NCBI GenBank assembly: GCA_050084515.1
Contig: CM114271.1
Coordinates: 56,916,001-56,980,000 of the forward strand
Direction: 5' to 3'
DNA length: 64,000 nt
From: Blasia pusilla
Taxonomy: Eukaryota > Marchantiophyta > Marchantiopsida > Blasiales
The translations under genes and the position numbers were made by a program. Within the stretch, counting starts at the first letter, position 1; each line of letters opens with the position of its first letter. Below, piece by piece: positions 53,996-64,000 of this stretch. The notes beneath the pieces are model-generated. The model saw nothing but the letters and a program-made list of their open reading frames with translations, had not been told where the DNA came from and ran no database searches.

Positions 53996-54970
53996 CTACA
54001 CAAGCGTCCCTCTAGGACCTAACTGAGGTCGTGTGGACCCCCCACGAGTCCCACTACAACTACCACCACCACTACTACGAGACTGTGAGGTAGAATGCTG
54101 AACACGAGAAGTAGTAGTTGTATCCCTATTGAATGTGGATGTCACCATCCTCTCCTCCACCATGTTAAGCTCAATCTTCTCAGATAGAGCAAACACATGG
54201 GCCAATGTGGGTGAATCATCACTCATAAGAGTAGCATCATTTACCCTACAGCGCAACTCTTTGTCCAAGATCCCATACCAAAACTAGACTGCTTGAGCCT
54301 CACTCCGACCCTGGGTAACTGAAATCAAGCGTCGCATACGAGTGTATGCCTCACGAAGACTCTGATCAGTCTTTCGCTCAAATTCTTGAAGACTCCTCAA
54401 CTTCTCTGTCTTCACTCCCTGATAGTTCTTCTTCAACCTCTTGAAGAACTTTGCAACCAGGCTAAACGATAGTGGGGCAATAGTACCTCCACTGGTTCCC
54501 TCACTCCGACTCGTACTCGCACCACTCAATGTCGGGATGGCTGACACAGTAAGAGCACTACTACCATTACCACCATGGGTGATAGACACATAGCTTGGAG
54601 ACCAATATTGTCTCCACGTCTCAATCTGAGCAGCATGGTCCCTCCAAAACTTATGGTAATCATCCATGGGTGGTCCCTCCAAGTGCTGAAACAACCCTTT
54701 CTAAGCCAAGAAGGGTGTAAACAACGTGGCATTTCGCAACATCTGCATATCACACCACGTATCAAACTCCTGAATGAAGTCCTCCAACTCAATGATGCCC
54801 ACTGCACCCGAGTATCGTCGTGGGCCCTTCATGGCCCCATACATCCCGTCCATGTCCCAAATCAATGGAACTGCAACACTCGATAACAACGTAGAAGACT
54901 TGGTGTTTGGAACACCCCTGTCCTCCTCTTCATCAACCGTCGGAAGTGGAAAAGGTAGCCGATACCTCAA
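53996..54970 (-). pseudogene. Ty3/gypsy gag, copy C, 325 codons with two stops
   Basis: One minus frame is interrupted only at about 54,700 (TAG; the 9.4-kb copy has TGG/Trp at this place) and about 54,284 (TAG, probably from CAG). It carries GPRRYSGAVGIIELEDFIQE, FQHLEGPPMDDYHKF, LKKNYQGVKTEKLRSLQEFE, SLREAYTRMRRLISV and ATLMSDDSPTLAHVFALSE, the retrotransposon gag capsid-like fold. The C-terminus is Arg/Gly/Ser-rich; the zinc knuckles are deleted. It packages element RNA. Fewer lesions than pol suggest a fairly recent copy. Confidence 0.85.
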
Positions 54971-55620
54971 TCCACTCTATGTAAAACCACCACTGTCCGC
55001 ACCACGGTCCCCAACCAGATCACCAAACAACTCCTTGATGACCAACCCCGATGCCGCACCACCACCAAATCACCACCACTAAGTAACCAAGTGATGTCGA
55101 TGTCGTTGTACTATTCTAGCTCTACTAGCTATGGTTGTAGGCAACCTAATCTGTCATCACCACAAGAAGCCTCCCACGGTCTAATCGTCATCACTCCAAT
55201 CTCACCGTGAGAGAAGCAAATGTAGTCTGACTAGGCATCACTCCAGCCTCACTACCGGTAGCACACAGGAGTAAAACTACTGTGGAAATCAGCGTCAGCC
55301 CTAACAATGGGCGCGCAAGCAAGAAGAAATGATGGAGGGGATCCAAATACAAGAAGTCCAACAACAACCCTCCAATCCCAAATGGAAGTACAAAATGGAA
55401 ATCAAGGTAACACAATCCACCAAACGTGGCGCCCCCTGAATCCAAAGAACCAACCACACAATTCTAACGCAGTAGTTACTCCGGTGGTCGATGACGTGCT
55501 AGTCGCACTCGCAGCACGTGAAGGCCACACCGTATTATGCGCTAGAGGTCCATCAACCGAAAACCCGAGATGCATCAAAGCGCCTAACGCATCTCCAAAT
55601 AACACCAAATGAGCTACACC
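54971..55620. other. Gypsy copy C 5' flank, unassigned
   Basis: On the minus strand this would be the 5' leader or LTR of copy C. Short frames have no motif; no primer-binding site was recognised. Confidence 0.35.
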
Positions 55621-55624
55621 TGTG

Positions 55625-55712
55625 TGTACACTGGCAAAGTTAAGTACTCAGTAGTTAAGGGTCTTCCAGGCATAATAGCCCAAAGATGGGTGACCAGTTA
55701 TGCAACACCCAA
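55625..55712 (+). ncRNA. 5S rRNA-derived sequence
   Basis: AAGTACTCAGTAGTTAAG matches the 5S AGAACTCCGAAGTTAAG region, and GATGGGTGACC matches the 5S box C. The distance from AGTTAAG to GATGGGTG is 32 nt, the same as in plant 5S rRNA. The flanks diverge (the GGGAAGTCC part of box C is lost), so this is a 5S pseudogene or a 5S-derived promoter inside a retroelement, as known for Cassandra-type TRIMs and 5S-derived SINEs. Confidence 0.6.
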
Positions 55713-57027
55713 CTCACAAATCCTGCAAAAACTACCTCACGCCCAAGCAAGCAACCTTGCTTAGCTTGCTTGCTCCTTGCTCCTTGCTCCTTACTCCGCC
55801 TCTCACGCCCACTCGCCCCGAGCTACCACGAGTTGCCTCAAAGCCTCACATGAGACCAACCAACCAGCCCCTCCGATCTGCTGTCCACCATAGCCAGACC
55901 TTGAGCTAGTCCGTGTAATTTCAACCAACGATTACTCCACAAATCCTCAACCAAAATTGAATCTGTTTCAACCAGATTCAATTGAACACCATAGCTACCT
56001 CTCCACAAAAAATCAGTGACAACCGAGCTCTGTACTCCGAGCTAAAAAACAGACAAACTTGTTGTCCAGACATCTCTGGAATGACAAATCCGATAGCGCT
56101 TCCGCCCATATTCATGCACATAGAAATCTGCAACACTCTTTCACCACAATTGCAATCCACTCCACACACTCAAGCAGATAGCTTCACATGAGATCACAAT
56201 AGAGGTAGCAATAGGAACCTCCAACCTACAGAGCTTCCGCACTCCAAGCTCTCCACGTTAGGAAACTGTCGAACACAAACCAGAATCTTCAATCTTTGAT
56301 AACTTCCAACTCCCTTGACAAAATCCGGGGATCTAAAGTGCATTGAAAAGCTCTTAGCAAGGCGCTTTTTCCCAACCAACCACTCACCAGATCCACACCT
56401 CCAACATAGGCCACAAGCCACAAACATCCACGGCTGAGTACACAATCAACCCTAACCAGATCCTACTGATTTACGATCGAAGCTACCATCGATCTACTCC
56501 AGTTCTTTGAGTGAAATCCGTGAAAGACCTACTGTCATAAAACACGTATAGAATCACATATAATCGAGCCAAACCCACTCTACGATGGGAGAATCCAGGT
56601 CGAAGCTTGCAGGAACCATCATAGCCAAGAGCTCTATTCACTACCAAGGCTAACTCCCAACGCAACAGGCTCAACTCAAAAAACTTACTGTTCTTTGAGT
56701 ACACTCCACACTATACCCTCTAACCTAAGCGCGGGCTCTATTGGAAAAGTCACCCTCAACGGAATAACCTCCAGCCCTATGTATGAAACCGCATCCCTAC
56801 CTAGACACTACGGCCCTACATAAGGTATGGCCTCTAGTAGCACACTATATTCTACGACATAATCTGTATGGTCATGACAAATTTTAAATAAGGAGCCATG
56901 GGTGTGTAAATGAATGATTCAATCTATTGGTTGAGAGATTCAACCATCCTCTTAGATAGGGATAAAGAAAAAGTGTGGAGAGGTGTTCTGAAATTAAGAA
57001 GGATTCTCCAATAATAATATTGGGAGA
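55713..57027. other. Unassigned region
   Basis: A GCTTGCTTGCTCCTTGCTCC short repeat lies at about 55,757-55,796. Open frames (for example 56,483-56,704 on minus) lack motifs. It may include the 5' LTR of copy C. Confidence 0.35.
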
Positions 57028-57120
57028 CCTTTACAAGTGTATTCAAATACTAAATGTCACATATCCCACAAGTGAATGCTGCTGCCAAAGTAAAATATGG
57101 CTGCCTAATTTTAAATTAAG
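57028..57120 (+). repeat. LTR-like vestige, right partner
   Basis: Direct-orientation match to 52,180-52,262 (see copy C). Confidence 0.4.
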
Positions 57121-58857
57121 AACCATATGTGTGCAATTGAATGATTCAATCTTTTCAATCAACTTTGAATGATTCTATTGGTTGGGAGAGTCAACTATTC
57201 TATTGTCTTAGTTTTCGGCCAATGCTTAGCAAGTACTATGTGACTTTCAAATTTTGGGAGTGATTAGAGTCGTGCACAATAGACTTGCAAAACACAATTC
57301 GAGTATTTTTTGAGTGTAAAACAAGCATAACTCACAAAATCAAAGTTCTTTTTGAGTTGGTGAACTTGTTAGGAACTTGCAAGTGTATCACTTGCGCTTG
57401 AAAATTTCTTTTTGCATTTTTTTCTAGACTAGTACTTTACATGTGTATAGCTTTCTCTTTGCTCAAGTCATTCTAACCTTTTTTTTCCCCACATGGGTGA
57501 TGTTTTGATGAGTAAGCTTAGTTTGAAGGAAATACATCTTGATATGAATGACATTGAGTGGGATTTGAAGAATGTCCAAGGAGTTCTTTTCTCCATTATT
57601 TTGGCAGCAAAATCCATACTTCTTGTTGGCATTAAAGCCAAAAACTCTAAATTGAGAAATGTGCTTAGACTCTAGTATATTGGAGAAAGCTTAGGAATGG
57701 AATAATTTCTCCAAATGGATGGGCGACAAAAGCAAAGGGATAAATAAGAGGGTAAAATGATTGATTTGGAAATTATTGTAATCCAGCATTTATGTATAAA
57801 ACAATATCTGAAAAATTTATTATTCCTCTAATATACTACCCTCCATCTTAGCTTGGTAACAACCCAAACTCTTGAATCTACCAATATTATGCTCCGCCAA
57901 ATATACCCATCTTGAGTGTACCACACCAAATCTACCACATATACCTCCCTTGCCAAAGGAAGCAGCCAATGGCATCTCCCCATCTAAAAAGACAATGGCA
58001 TAATTCTATGCATTTGGAGTAAGAGATCCTCCACCTCCATCTACCCATAATGGTGGATGTGTACTATCTCCTTGTCACATATCCATCCACACAATTGACT
58101 CAACTATAAATAAGAAATTTTTTTTTCTTAAACTAGAATGGGGCGTTGAAAGATTTGCAATGTTTGCCTCCTTAGAACTTGTTAAACCGAACCCAACCCT
58201 TGCCCCTAACGCAAATTAGTCATTATCGTCCAAACTTATACTACGTAAGTAGGACCCTATCGGCATCCGTGCAATGAGGGTCATCTATAAACGACTCGCT
58301 CTTCCCTTGAGCCTCTCCCTATCATGAGCATCGTGACAGTTCTACGAACTCGAGTTCAAATGTGGATACGATTCTTCCGTGCTTCACGCGTCACTGAAAT
58401 CATGTTGGCTTGATTCGTCAGACGATCGATTCTGGATTCCACATATGCTTGGATCAACAAAGTTTCGTAACATGTCTCTATTGGAGAACACTCGGGTCAC
58501 TGGAGGAGCGTTTGACGATTCAGGCGGTAGAGAAGGGAAGCGTGTACCAGTCTATCAGCATAGGATTGAAGTAGCTAGTGGCACCCAGGATCACAAAGGG
58601 GAACCTCGACTGAGGGGGCCCGCATTGAGTGATTCTACACTCCGGCTGTGCGCCGTTCGCGGATATTCTTTTCTTATTCAAGCCGGACAAGAGACTGTTG
58701 AGCACTTTTCGTCTTGATGCACGTAGTTACTGTACCAGTATGCACTCCACAGCTGATCTCATCCATCGAGTGATTTCGTACTGGCTAAATCGTCCGGACC
58801 GGAGGACCACCGTATTGGAACATTCCGTGCGCAGGAGTGATCGTGCTCAGAGGAGTT
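57121..58857. other. Unassigned region
   Basis: A 60-codon + frame at 57,493-57,675 (LSLKEIHLDMNDIEWDLKNV) is protein-like but too short to assign. A 112-codon + frame at 58,379-58,717 has no motif. Confidence 0.35.
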
Positions 58858-58867
58858 GCTTCACACC

Positions 58868-59081
58868 AGTGCTCGGCAAGGATTTTTATGCATACCGGTA
58901 GCTTTCCGAGAGAACTCTCAAGGTAGTCGGCAATTTCTCCACTCTAGCCGGTTTTTTTTTAATTTAACAAAAAAACTCACTTTTCTCGTCGGAAATTTTC
59001 CAAAACTTTCAGATTTGAACCGGAAATCGCACGTTCTCAACCGGCTTCTTTAACAAAGAATGCCGGTTCTTGCCGAGCATT
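58868..59081 (+). mobile_element. 214-bp MITE with TIRs and 10-bp target duplication
   Basis: The left end AGTGCTCGGCAAGGA and right end TTCTTGCCGAGCATT form about 13-bp terminal inverted repeats (one mismatch). GCTTCACACC flanks both sides exactly (58,858-58,867 and 59,082-59,091). A 10-bp duplication points to a MULE-type or similar transposase acting in trans. Internally it has CCGGTAG, CCGGCTTC and an A/T run. The inverted relative is at 4,249-4,420. The perfect duplication suggests a fairly recent insertion. Confidence 0.9.
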
Positions 59082-59091
59082 GCTTCACACC

Positions 59092-60009
59092 CTCGATGTT
59101 GCTTCATGGTCCAAATATCTTTGCTATCCAGAGACGGTGTTCCTTCCAGCATCTCCTCTTCTTGAAACATTTGAGATTACCATGTGTGTGAGGCACATCA
59201 TGGAGGACTGCTATGATTTCATAATGAGAGGGAATGCAATTTTGTGAACGTCGAGCACGTATCTACCCTCGTCAAACTCCAGTTTGTAATGCAGACCCAT
59301 GCAATTTCTTAGAAAAATGGCCGTCCGAACTTGTAGGATTCAGAATTTTCGAACTTGCCATCTTACTCGTACCTCCCATAAGCTACGCGGATGGGTCCGT
59401 CCGTCTGGAGCTTGCATTGGGCCACTTCATCCGCGCCTTACCTCGTACATAACTGTTAATGTCGACGTTTGTGAATCAAGAATGAGTTCAGCTGGTGCAT
59501 GGAAGGGTTACAAGCGATAAAGATCTGAATATTACAGGTCTGTCGCAATCCATTCAATTCGATTTATCTATATCTTAGAGCACGAATGACCCGACTGTTT
59601 TTGATTTGCAGCAAACGCAGATATTTCAACTCCCACTAGCTCGCATTTCGAGTAGAAGTGCTTACGCAGCTTACGACCGGCAACTCTTTAGTAAATTTTG
59701 GCCCTGGTTTTCGGGTTTTTAAAGAGGGATTGGAGAAGATTAATACTTGGGAGACTAACAAGGCGGCAACGCGGCCAGAAGGAACGACAGCAACATGACG
59801 CGATTTAGAGCGATTCACTTACTTTTGCAGGAAGAAGAAATGAGAGAAAAAATACAACATAAGAAAACAAGAAGAACACAACATCAAGAAGAATAGACAC
59901 GTGGTTCCTATATGCTATTTAGTTCCCCATTATCCTACCAAAAATGAAACACTTCCTTTGGGATTTATGATTTTTAAAATCCATGTACGAGTGATGATTT
60001 GGAGTTTGT
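59092..60009. other. Unassigned region
   Basis: No gene is recognised; open frames at 59,234-59,520 (+) and 59,636-59,818 (-) have no motifs. Confidence 0.4.
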
Positions 60010-61800
60010 TCTAGGTGTTTGGATGCCCCTCAAGGAAATGTGTCTTGATTTTTGGCATACTTGGTGAGACCTTGTGATGAAGAGGAGGGTGAACAAAATG
60101 GATATGCAAGAGGAATAAAGGCAAAACACAAGTAATCTTCGAGGAGTTAGTTGAATTTTGATGTTTGCAATCTAGTATCTTGACTTCCCACTGTTGGATG
60201 GAACTTAAACATAAGGACTATGGAGATAAGAAGGCCCTTTTACTTTTGGACGGTGTGGATTTTCCATATCCTACTACATGCTAAATTTATAATTAGGAAA
60301 CCGCGTTAAGGGTTTCTTTATTCCTTGGTCGGGTTTTGATTTCAAGATTTTACTTTTCCATTGGTATAGTAACACATAAGTACATCTTATGAAAAAGTTT
60401 CATGATTTATAGACACGATGATGAAGAGGAGGGCCAAGCAAATGGAGATGAAAGACAAAGGAAGGCAAAACACGAATAATGATCCAAGTGTTAGTTCAAT
60501 TTTGATGTTTGCACTCTAGCATCTTGACTTTCCACCGTTGGATGGAGTTGAAATATAAGGACTATGGAGATGAGAAGGCCCTTTTACTTTTGGACGGTGT
60601 GGATTTTCCATATCCTACTCCCTGCTCAATTTAAAATTGGGAAATCTTATTTAGGATTTTTGATTTTTTATTCCCTCTTTGGGTGTCCATTTCAAGATTT
60701 TCTTTTTCCATTGGTATAGTAGCACATAAGTACATCTTGTGAAAATTTTTTATGATTTATACGCATGGTAATGAAGAGGAGGGCCAAGCAAATAGAAATG
60801 TAAGACTAAGAAAGGCAAAACACAATAAATCTTCAAAGAGTTAGTTGAATGTTGATGTTTGCACTCTAGTATCTTAACTTCCCACCGTTGGATGGGATTG
60901 AAACATAAGGATTATGGAGATGAGAAGGCCCTTTTACTTCTGGGTGGTGTGGATTTTCCATATCCTACTTCATGCTCAATTTAAAAATGGGAAACCTTGT
61001 CTAAGGTTTATGATTTTTACTTCCTAGGCCGGGGATCCATTTGGAAATTTTATTTTTCCATTGGTAGAGTAACACATAAGTACATCTTGTGACAAAGTTT
61101 GAAGATTTATGGACCTAGTGATGAAGAGGGGTGCCAACAAAATGGATATGAAAGAGGAATCAAGGCAAAACATCAAAAATGTCCTAAGAGCTAGTTAAAT
61201 TTTGATGTTTGTATTCTAGCATCTTGACTTCCCACCGTTGGATGGAGCTGAAAAATAAGGAATATGGACATGAGAAGGCCCTTATACTTTTGGACTCTGT
61301 GGATTTTCCATATCATACTCCCTGCTCAATTTAAAAATGGGAAACCTTGTTTAGGGTTTATGATTTTTTATTCCCTGTTTGGGTGTCCATTTGGAAATTT
61401 TGTTTTTCCATTGGTATAGTAACACATAAGTACATCTTATGACAAAGTTTCATGATTTATAGACACGATGATGAAGGGGAGGGCCAAGCAAATGGAGATG
61501 AAAGACAAAGGAAGGCAAAACACGAATAATGATCCAAGTGTTAGTTCAATTTTGATGTTTACACTCTAGCATCTTGACCTGCCACTGTTGGATGGAGCTG
61601 AAATATAAGGAATATGGAGATGAAAAGGTGTTGCTATTTTTGGACGGTAAGGATTTTCCATATTCTACTCCATGCGCAATTTAAAATTGGGAAATTGTGT
61701 TTAGGGTTTATGATTTTTAATACCTGCTTGGGAGTCGATATGGAGATTTTCATTTTCCATTGGTATCGTGACATTGAAGTTCATTTCCGCTCAAAGTTTC
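60010..61800 (+). repeat. 350-bp tandem satellite, five units
   Basis: GTTGGATGG anchors fall at 60,193, 60,537, 60,887, 61,237 and 61,587, giving periods of 344, 350, 350 and 350 bp. Units share GATGAAGAGGAGGGCCAAGC, TTTTGATGTTTGCACTCTAG, GAGAAGGCCCTTTTACTTTT and GGATTTTCCATATCCTACT. They are about as diverged from neighbours as from distant units by eye. Plant satellite size. Confidence 0.95.
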
Positions 61801-62185
61801 AGGATTAACAGACTTGGTGGTGGATGTATGGATTGCATGGAGGGCCTGAAATAGAGAAAGAAAGATGTTTGGGTTTAGGACGCTGATTGGAAGATTCTAC
61901 AATTGATTTGGCTTTAATTGTCATGAAACCCATTATATTGGAAGAATGTTCAAGATCATCGGTATATTGTGGCTGCAGAATACCCGTGTAAGTAGGCTTG
62001 TGATACATATAAATGAATTGTGTGCATTGTAAATGATGTGGCATGAGAGAGAATGCTAATGGACATCCATGTGGCATGCAAGGAAAAATGCTTAGTGTCC
62101 CTCTCGTTCTTTCGTCGTGAGTAAGGTGTGTTTGGCGGGAGAGAGAGTGCACTACAGTGGGACGTTAGCAGTTGCGGCACGAGTG
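61801..62185. other. Unassigned region between satellites
   Basis: A 115-codon minus frame (62,152-61,805) has no motif. The GGGAGAGAGAGTGCAC word at 62,138-62,153 recalls repeat X. Confidence 0.35.
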
Positions 62186-62335
62186 GGAAGTTCAAAGATT
62201 AGGGGATTGGGGAGGTCCGAGGTCGGTGTTTCGTTAGTAGTGGGAAGTTCAAAAATTAGGGGATTGGGGAGGTCCGAGGTAGGTGTTTCGACAGAAGTGG
62301 GAAGTTCAAAGATTGGGAAGGTCTAGGGTTGATGT
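62186..62335 (+). repeat. Short tandem repeat, about 53 bp
   Basis: AGTGGGAAGTTCAAAGATTAG with GGGATTGGGGAGGTCCGAGG and GTGTTTCG is repeated two and a half times, and then passes into the 293-bp array, which contains related words. Confidence 0.8.
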
Positions 62336-63165
62336 TGCGCAAGGAGTGAGAATTGTGGAGATTAGGGATGTCTGAGGTCGATGTTTCTGATCCTTTCACT
62401 CTTTCTTGAAGACTCTACCTGAAGAACTAAAGATTGTTCAATCATCTTGGCCGCGGTTAGTGCTCTCTGTCTCTGTCTGTGCAACAAGAAGACTTTGCAA
62501 TATTCTTTCTTTGCGCAACATTCAGAAGTCTCTTTGCGCAACATTCAAAAGTGCTTCTTGTCTGTAATTCCGATGGTAGGTGTTTCGGAGTGGAACGTTC
62601 AAAGATTGGGAAGGTCTAGGGTTGATGTTTCGCAGGGAGTGAGAATTGTGGAGATTAGGGATGTCCGAGGTCGATGTTTCTGATCCTTTCACTCTTTCTT
62701 GAAGACTCTACCTGAAGAACTAAAGATTGTTCAATCATCTTGGCCGCGGTTAGTGCTCTCTGTCTCTGTCTGTGCAACAAGAAGACTTTGCAATATTCTT
62801 TCTTTGCGCAACATTCAGAAGTCTCTTTGCGCAACATTCAAAAGTGCTTCTTGTCTGTAATTCCGATGGTAGGTGTTTCGGAGTGGGACGTTCAAAGATT
62901 GGGAAGGTCTAGGGTTGATGTTTCGCAGGGAGTGAGAATTGTGGAGATTAGGGATGTCCGAGGTCGATGTTTCTGATCCTTTCACTCTTTCTTGAAGACT
63001 CTGCCTGAAGAACTGAAGATTGTTCAATCATCTTGGCCGCGGTTAGTGCTCTCTGTCTCTGTCTGTGCAACAAGAAGATTTTGCAATATTCTTTCTTTGC
63101 GCAACATTCAGAAGTGTCTTTGCGCAACATCCGAAAGTGCTTCTTGTCTGTAATTCCGATGCCTA
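62336..63165 (+). repeat. 293-bp tandem repeat, about three units
   Basis: GTGAGAATTGTGGAG occurs at 62,346, 62,639 and 62,932 (293-bp period), with only a few substitutions between units. Each has TTGGCCGCGGTTAGTGCTC, CTCTGTCTCTGTCTGTGC and TTTGCGCAACATTC. A diverged part recurs at 63,843-64,000. Open frames on both strands repeat with the unit and are not genes. Confidence 0.95.
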
Positions 63166-63218
63166 TCGAGTCCATGCTCAATGAGTTGTAACACACTCGA
63201 AGGACTCTCACCATTGCA

Positions 63219-63455
63219 ATGGCGTTTCTCATCTTTTCTATCCTCTTCATTTTGATCGCATTTGCTGCAGCTTCCATTGTAGGGATTCCCGCCTCTGGAT
63301 TTTGGAACCAGAATTTTCTCACCATAAGCACCTCCATTTCAGGCGGTTTCTTAAGCGTTGTGGCTATATACCTTTTTTTGATGCGGCTACTTCGTCTCGC
63401 CTTCTATAAACACCGCACATTCAGGAAACTCTACACTTTCCTTACAGTTTTGTAA
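63219..63455 (+). CDS. Small two-helix membrane protein ORF
   Basis: 78 codons from ATG at 63,219 to a TAA at 63,453. Residues 2-24 (AFLIFSILFILIAFAAASIV) and about 38-56 (GGFLSVVAIYLFLMRLL) are strong transmembrane candidates, and the C-terminus is basic (KHRTFRKL). It lies between the 293-bp array and its diverged copy at 63,843, so the flanking repeat may carry its promoter. No family is recognised. The other small membrane ORF in the window (26,015-26,557) has a similar two-helix start but no clear sequence identity. Confidence 0.45.
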   Translation: MAFLIFSILFILIAFAAASIVGIPASGFWNQNFLTISTSISGGFLSVVAIYLFLMRLLRLAFYKHRTFRKLYTFLTVL

Positions 63456-63842
63456 AGCTTTCGATTGCCGACATGTCCGGAGCGCCGCGAACCGAACTTA
63501 CGAATTCATCCATCCTATTCATAAGTATCTATTTCTGCGTTGAAGTGCGTGGTGAGATTTACGATATGAAGTGATTGATTTTAGTATTACAATGAATTTC
63601 ACCGTAAAAGTTTGGAATAAAGAACTGGAAATTTTTTGGTACGTGAGACTAGGAACTTCTCTCCATGTAATCTCTCCTCAACTCTTCATGCCTTCCTCTC
63701 TCACAAAAAACCAAATATGAATTTTTTTGATTTTACTCAACTCGCATCGCTACTCTCTGACAATAGAAATTTGTCTGATGAAATTCGTTGTTTCCTAAGG
63801 TAGTGTGTGTAGCTCCGTGCGCTGCCAATTCCTTTTTCATTC
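63456..63842. other. Unassigned, possible 3' UTR
   Basis: AT-rich with no gene recognised; it could be the 3' flank of the 78-codon ORF. Confidence 0.35.
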
Positions 63843-64000
63843 AAGAGTGAGAATTGTGGAGATAAGGGGATTGGGGATGTCTGAGAGAGGTGTTTATGGT
63901 CCTTTCACTCGTGGACCGCAAGCTGCAAGCTCGTTCTAAAGACTCTGCCGATTGAAGATTGTTTGATCTTCTTGGCTGCGGTTAGTGCTCTCTCTCTTCT
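63843..64000 (+). repeat. Diverged partial 293-bp unit
   Basis: It shares GTGAGAATTGTGGAGAT, GGTCCTTTCACTC-type, GAAGATTGTTTGATC and GCGGTTAGTGCTCTCT with the array at 62.3-63.2 kb and runs to the end of the window. Confidence 0.8.

Larger units (their letters stand above)
52160..57130 (-). mobile_element. gag-MTase gypsy derivative, copy C (minus)
   Basis: Minus-strand order: gag (54,970-53,996), truncated protease (about 53,930-53,737), C5 MTase (53,462-52,430), then directly AT-rich non-coding sequence. RT, RNase H and integrase are absent. Short matching segments at 52,180-52,262 and 57,028-57,120 (GGAGACCTTT, ATACTAAATGTCA, ATATCCC, TGCCTAATTT) in direct orientation may be vestiges of LTRs. 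If so, this is a compact non-autonomous element that kept the MTase. Confidence 0.65.

Noticed and set aside
62362-63337. Repeated 60-129-codon frames on minus and 78-codon frames on +
   Set aside because: They recur with each 293-bp satellite unit, are on both strands and have no family signature.

Overview
This is eukaryotic, transposable-element-dense DNA, most likely from a land plant or close streptophyte relative. The evidence is Ty3/gypsy retrotransposon fragments, Mutator-like (MULE) and CACTA/TNP2 transposase remnants, GT-AG introns, a solo LTR with a 5-bp target duplication, plant-sized satellites (180, 293 and 350 bp) and TTTAGGG-type snippets. I cannot name the species. Almost every recognisable coding region is a decayed mobile element. 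No confidently intact host gene is visible; the best candidates are short ORFs near 26.0-26.6 kb and 63.2-63.5 kb.

The main discovery is a Ty3/gypsy family that carries a C5 cytosine DNA-methyltransferase (MTase) inside pol. The fullest copy (19.84-24.91 kb, +) reads aspartic protease (DSGA) - MTase (motif I DLFGG, motif IV with catalytic Cys, motif VI ENV, motif VIII, motif X) - reverse transcriptase (YIDD) - RNase H - integrase (HHCC and DDE). A second copy (19.83-16.64 kb, -) lies head-to-head with it and carries gag zinc knuckles, protease and MTase. A third (about 55.0-52.4 kb, -) is gag - protease remnant - MTase, with no RT or integrase following. Shorter relatives are gag plus RNase H at 9.79-8.29 kb (-) and an RT scrap at 14.77-15.66 kb (+). 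All copies contain stops or frameshifts, and many stops look like C-to-T (CAG to TAG, CGA to TGA) or G-to-A changes.

Layout. 0-7.5 kb: mostly unassigned sequence with an 18-bp motif repeated three times, a MITE copy, and a degraded copy of repeat X. 7.5-12.8 kb: repeat X copies (two forming a 200-bp palindrome), a gypsy gag/RNase H fragment, and a 1-kb LTR (family Y). 12.8-16.7 kb: LTR-like sequence, an RT scrap, and a CACTA TNP2 fragment broken by the MTase-gypsy. 16.7-24.9 kb: the MTase-gypsy inverted pair. 24.9-29.4 kb: low-density region with possible small genes. 29.45-32.75 kb: a CACTA-like terminus, a 180-bp satellite, and a MULE transposase. 33-37.1 kb: minisatellites built on GGCGGCTA and a long polypyrimidine tract. 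37.1-42.5 kb: an unidentified multi-exon element gene (+) interleaved with a second coding-like strand (-); its introns hold GGCGGCTA arrays. 43-45.6 kb: unassigned. 45.9-47.5 kb: a kinase-like pseudogene split by a solo family-Y LTR. 47.9-52.0 kb: an ORF with a foldback, then a MULE N-terminal half (-) with its own GGCGGCTA array. 52.1-57.1 kb: gag-MTase gypsy copy and a 5S-rRNA-like segment. 57.1-64 kb: a MITE with a perfect 10-bp target duplication, 350-bp and 293-bp satellites, and a small two-helix membrane-protein ORF.

Functionally, the window records nested insertion and decay. The one linked system is the retrotransposon that could have produced its own cytosine methyltransferase together with its replication enzymes. 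All assignments are by eye from motifs; no database search was possible.
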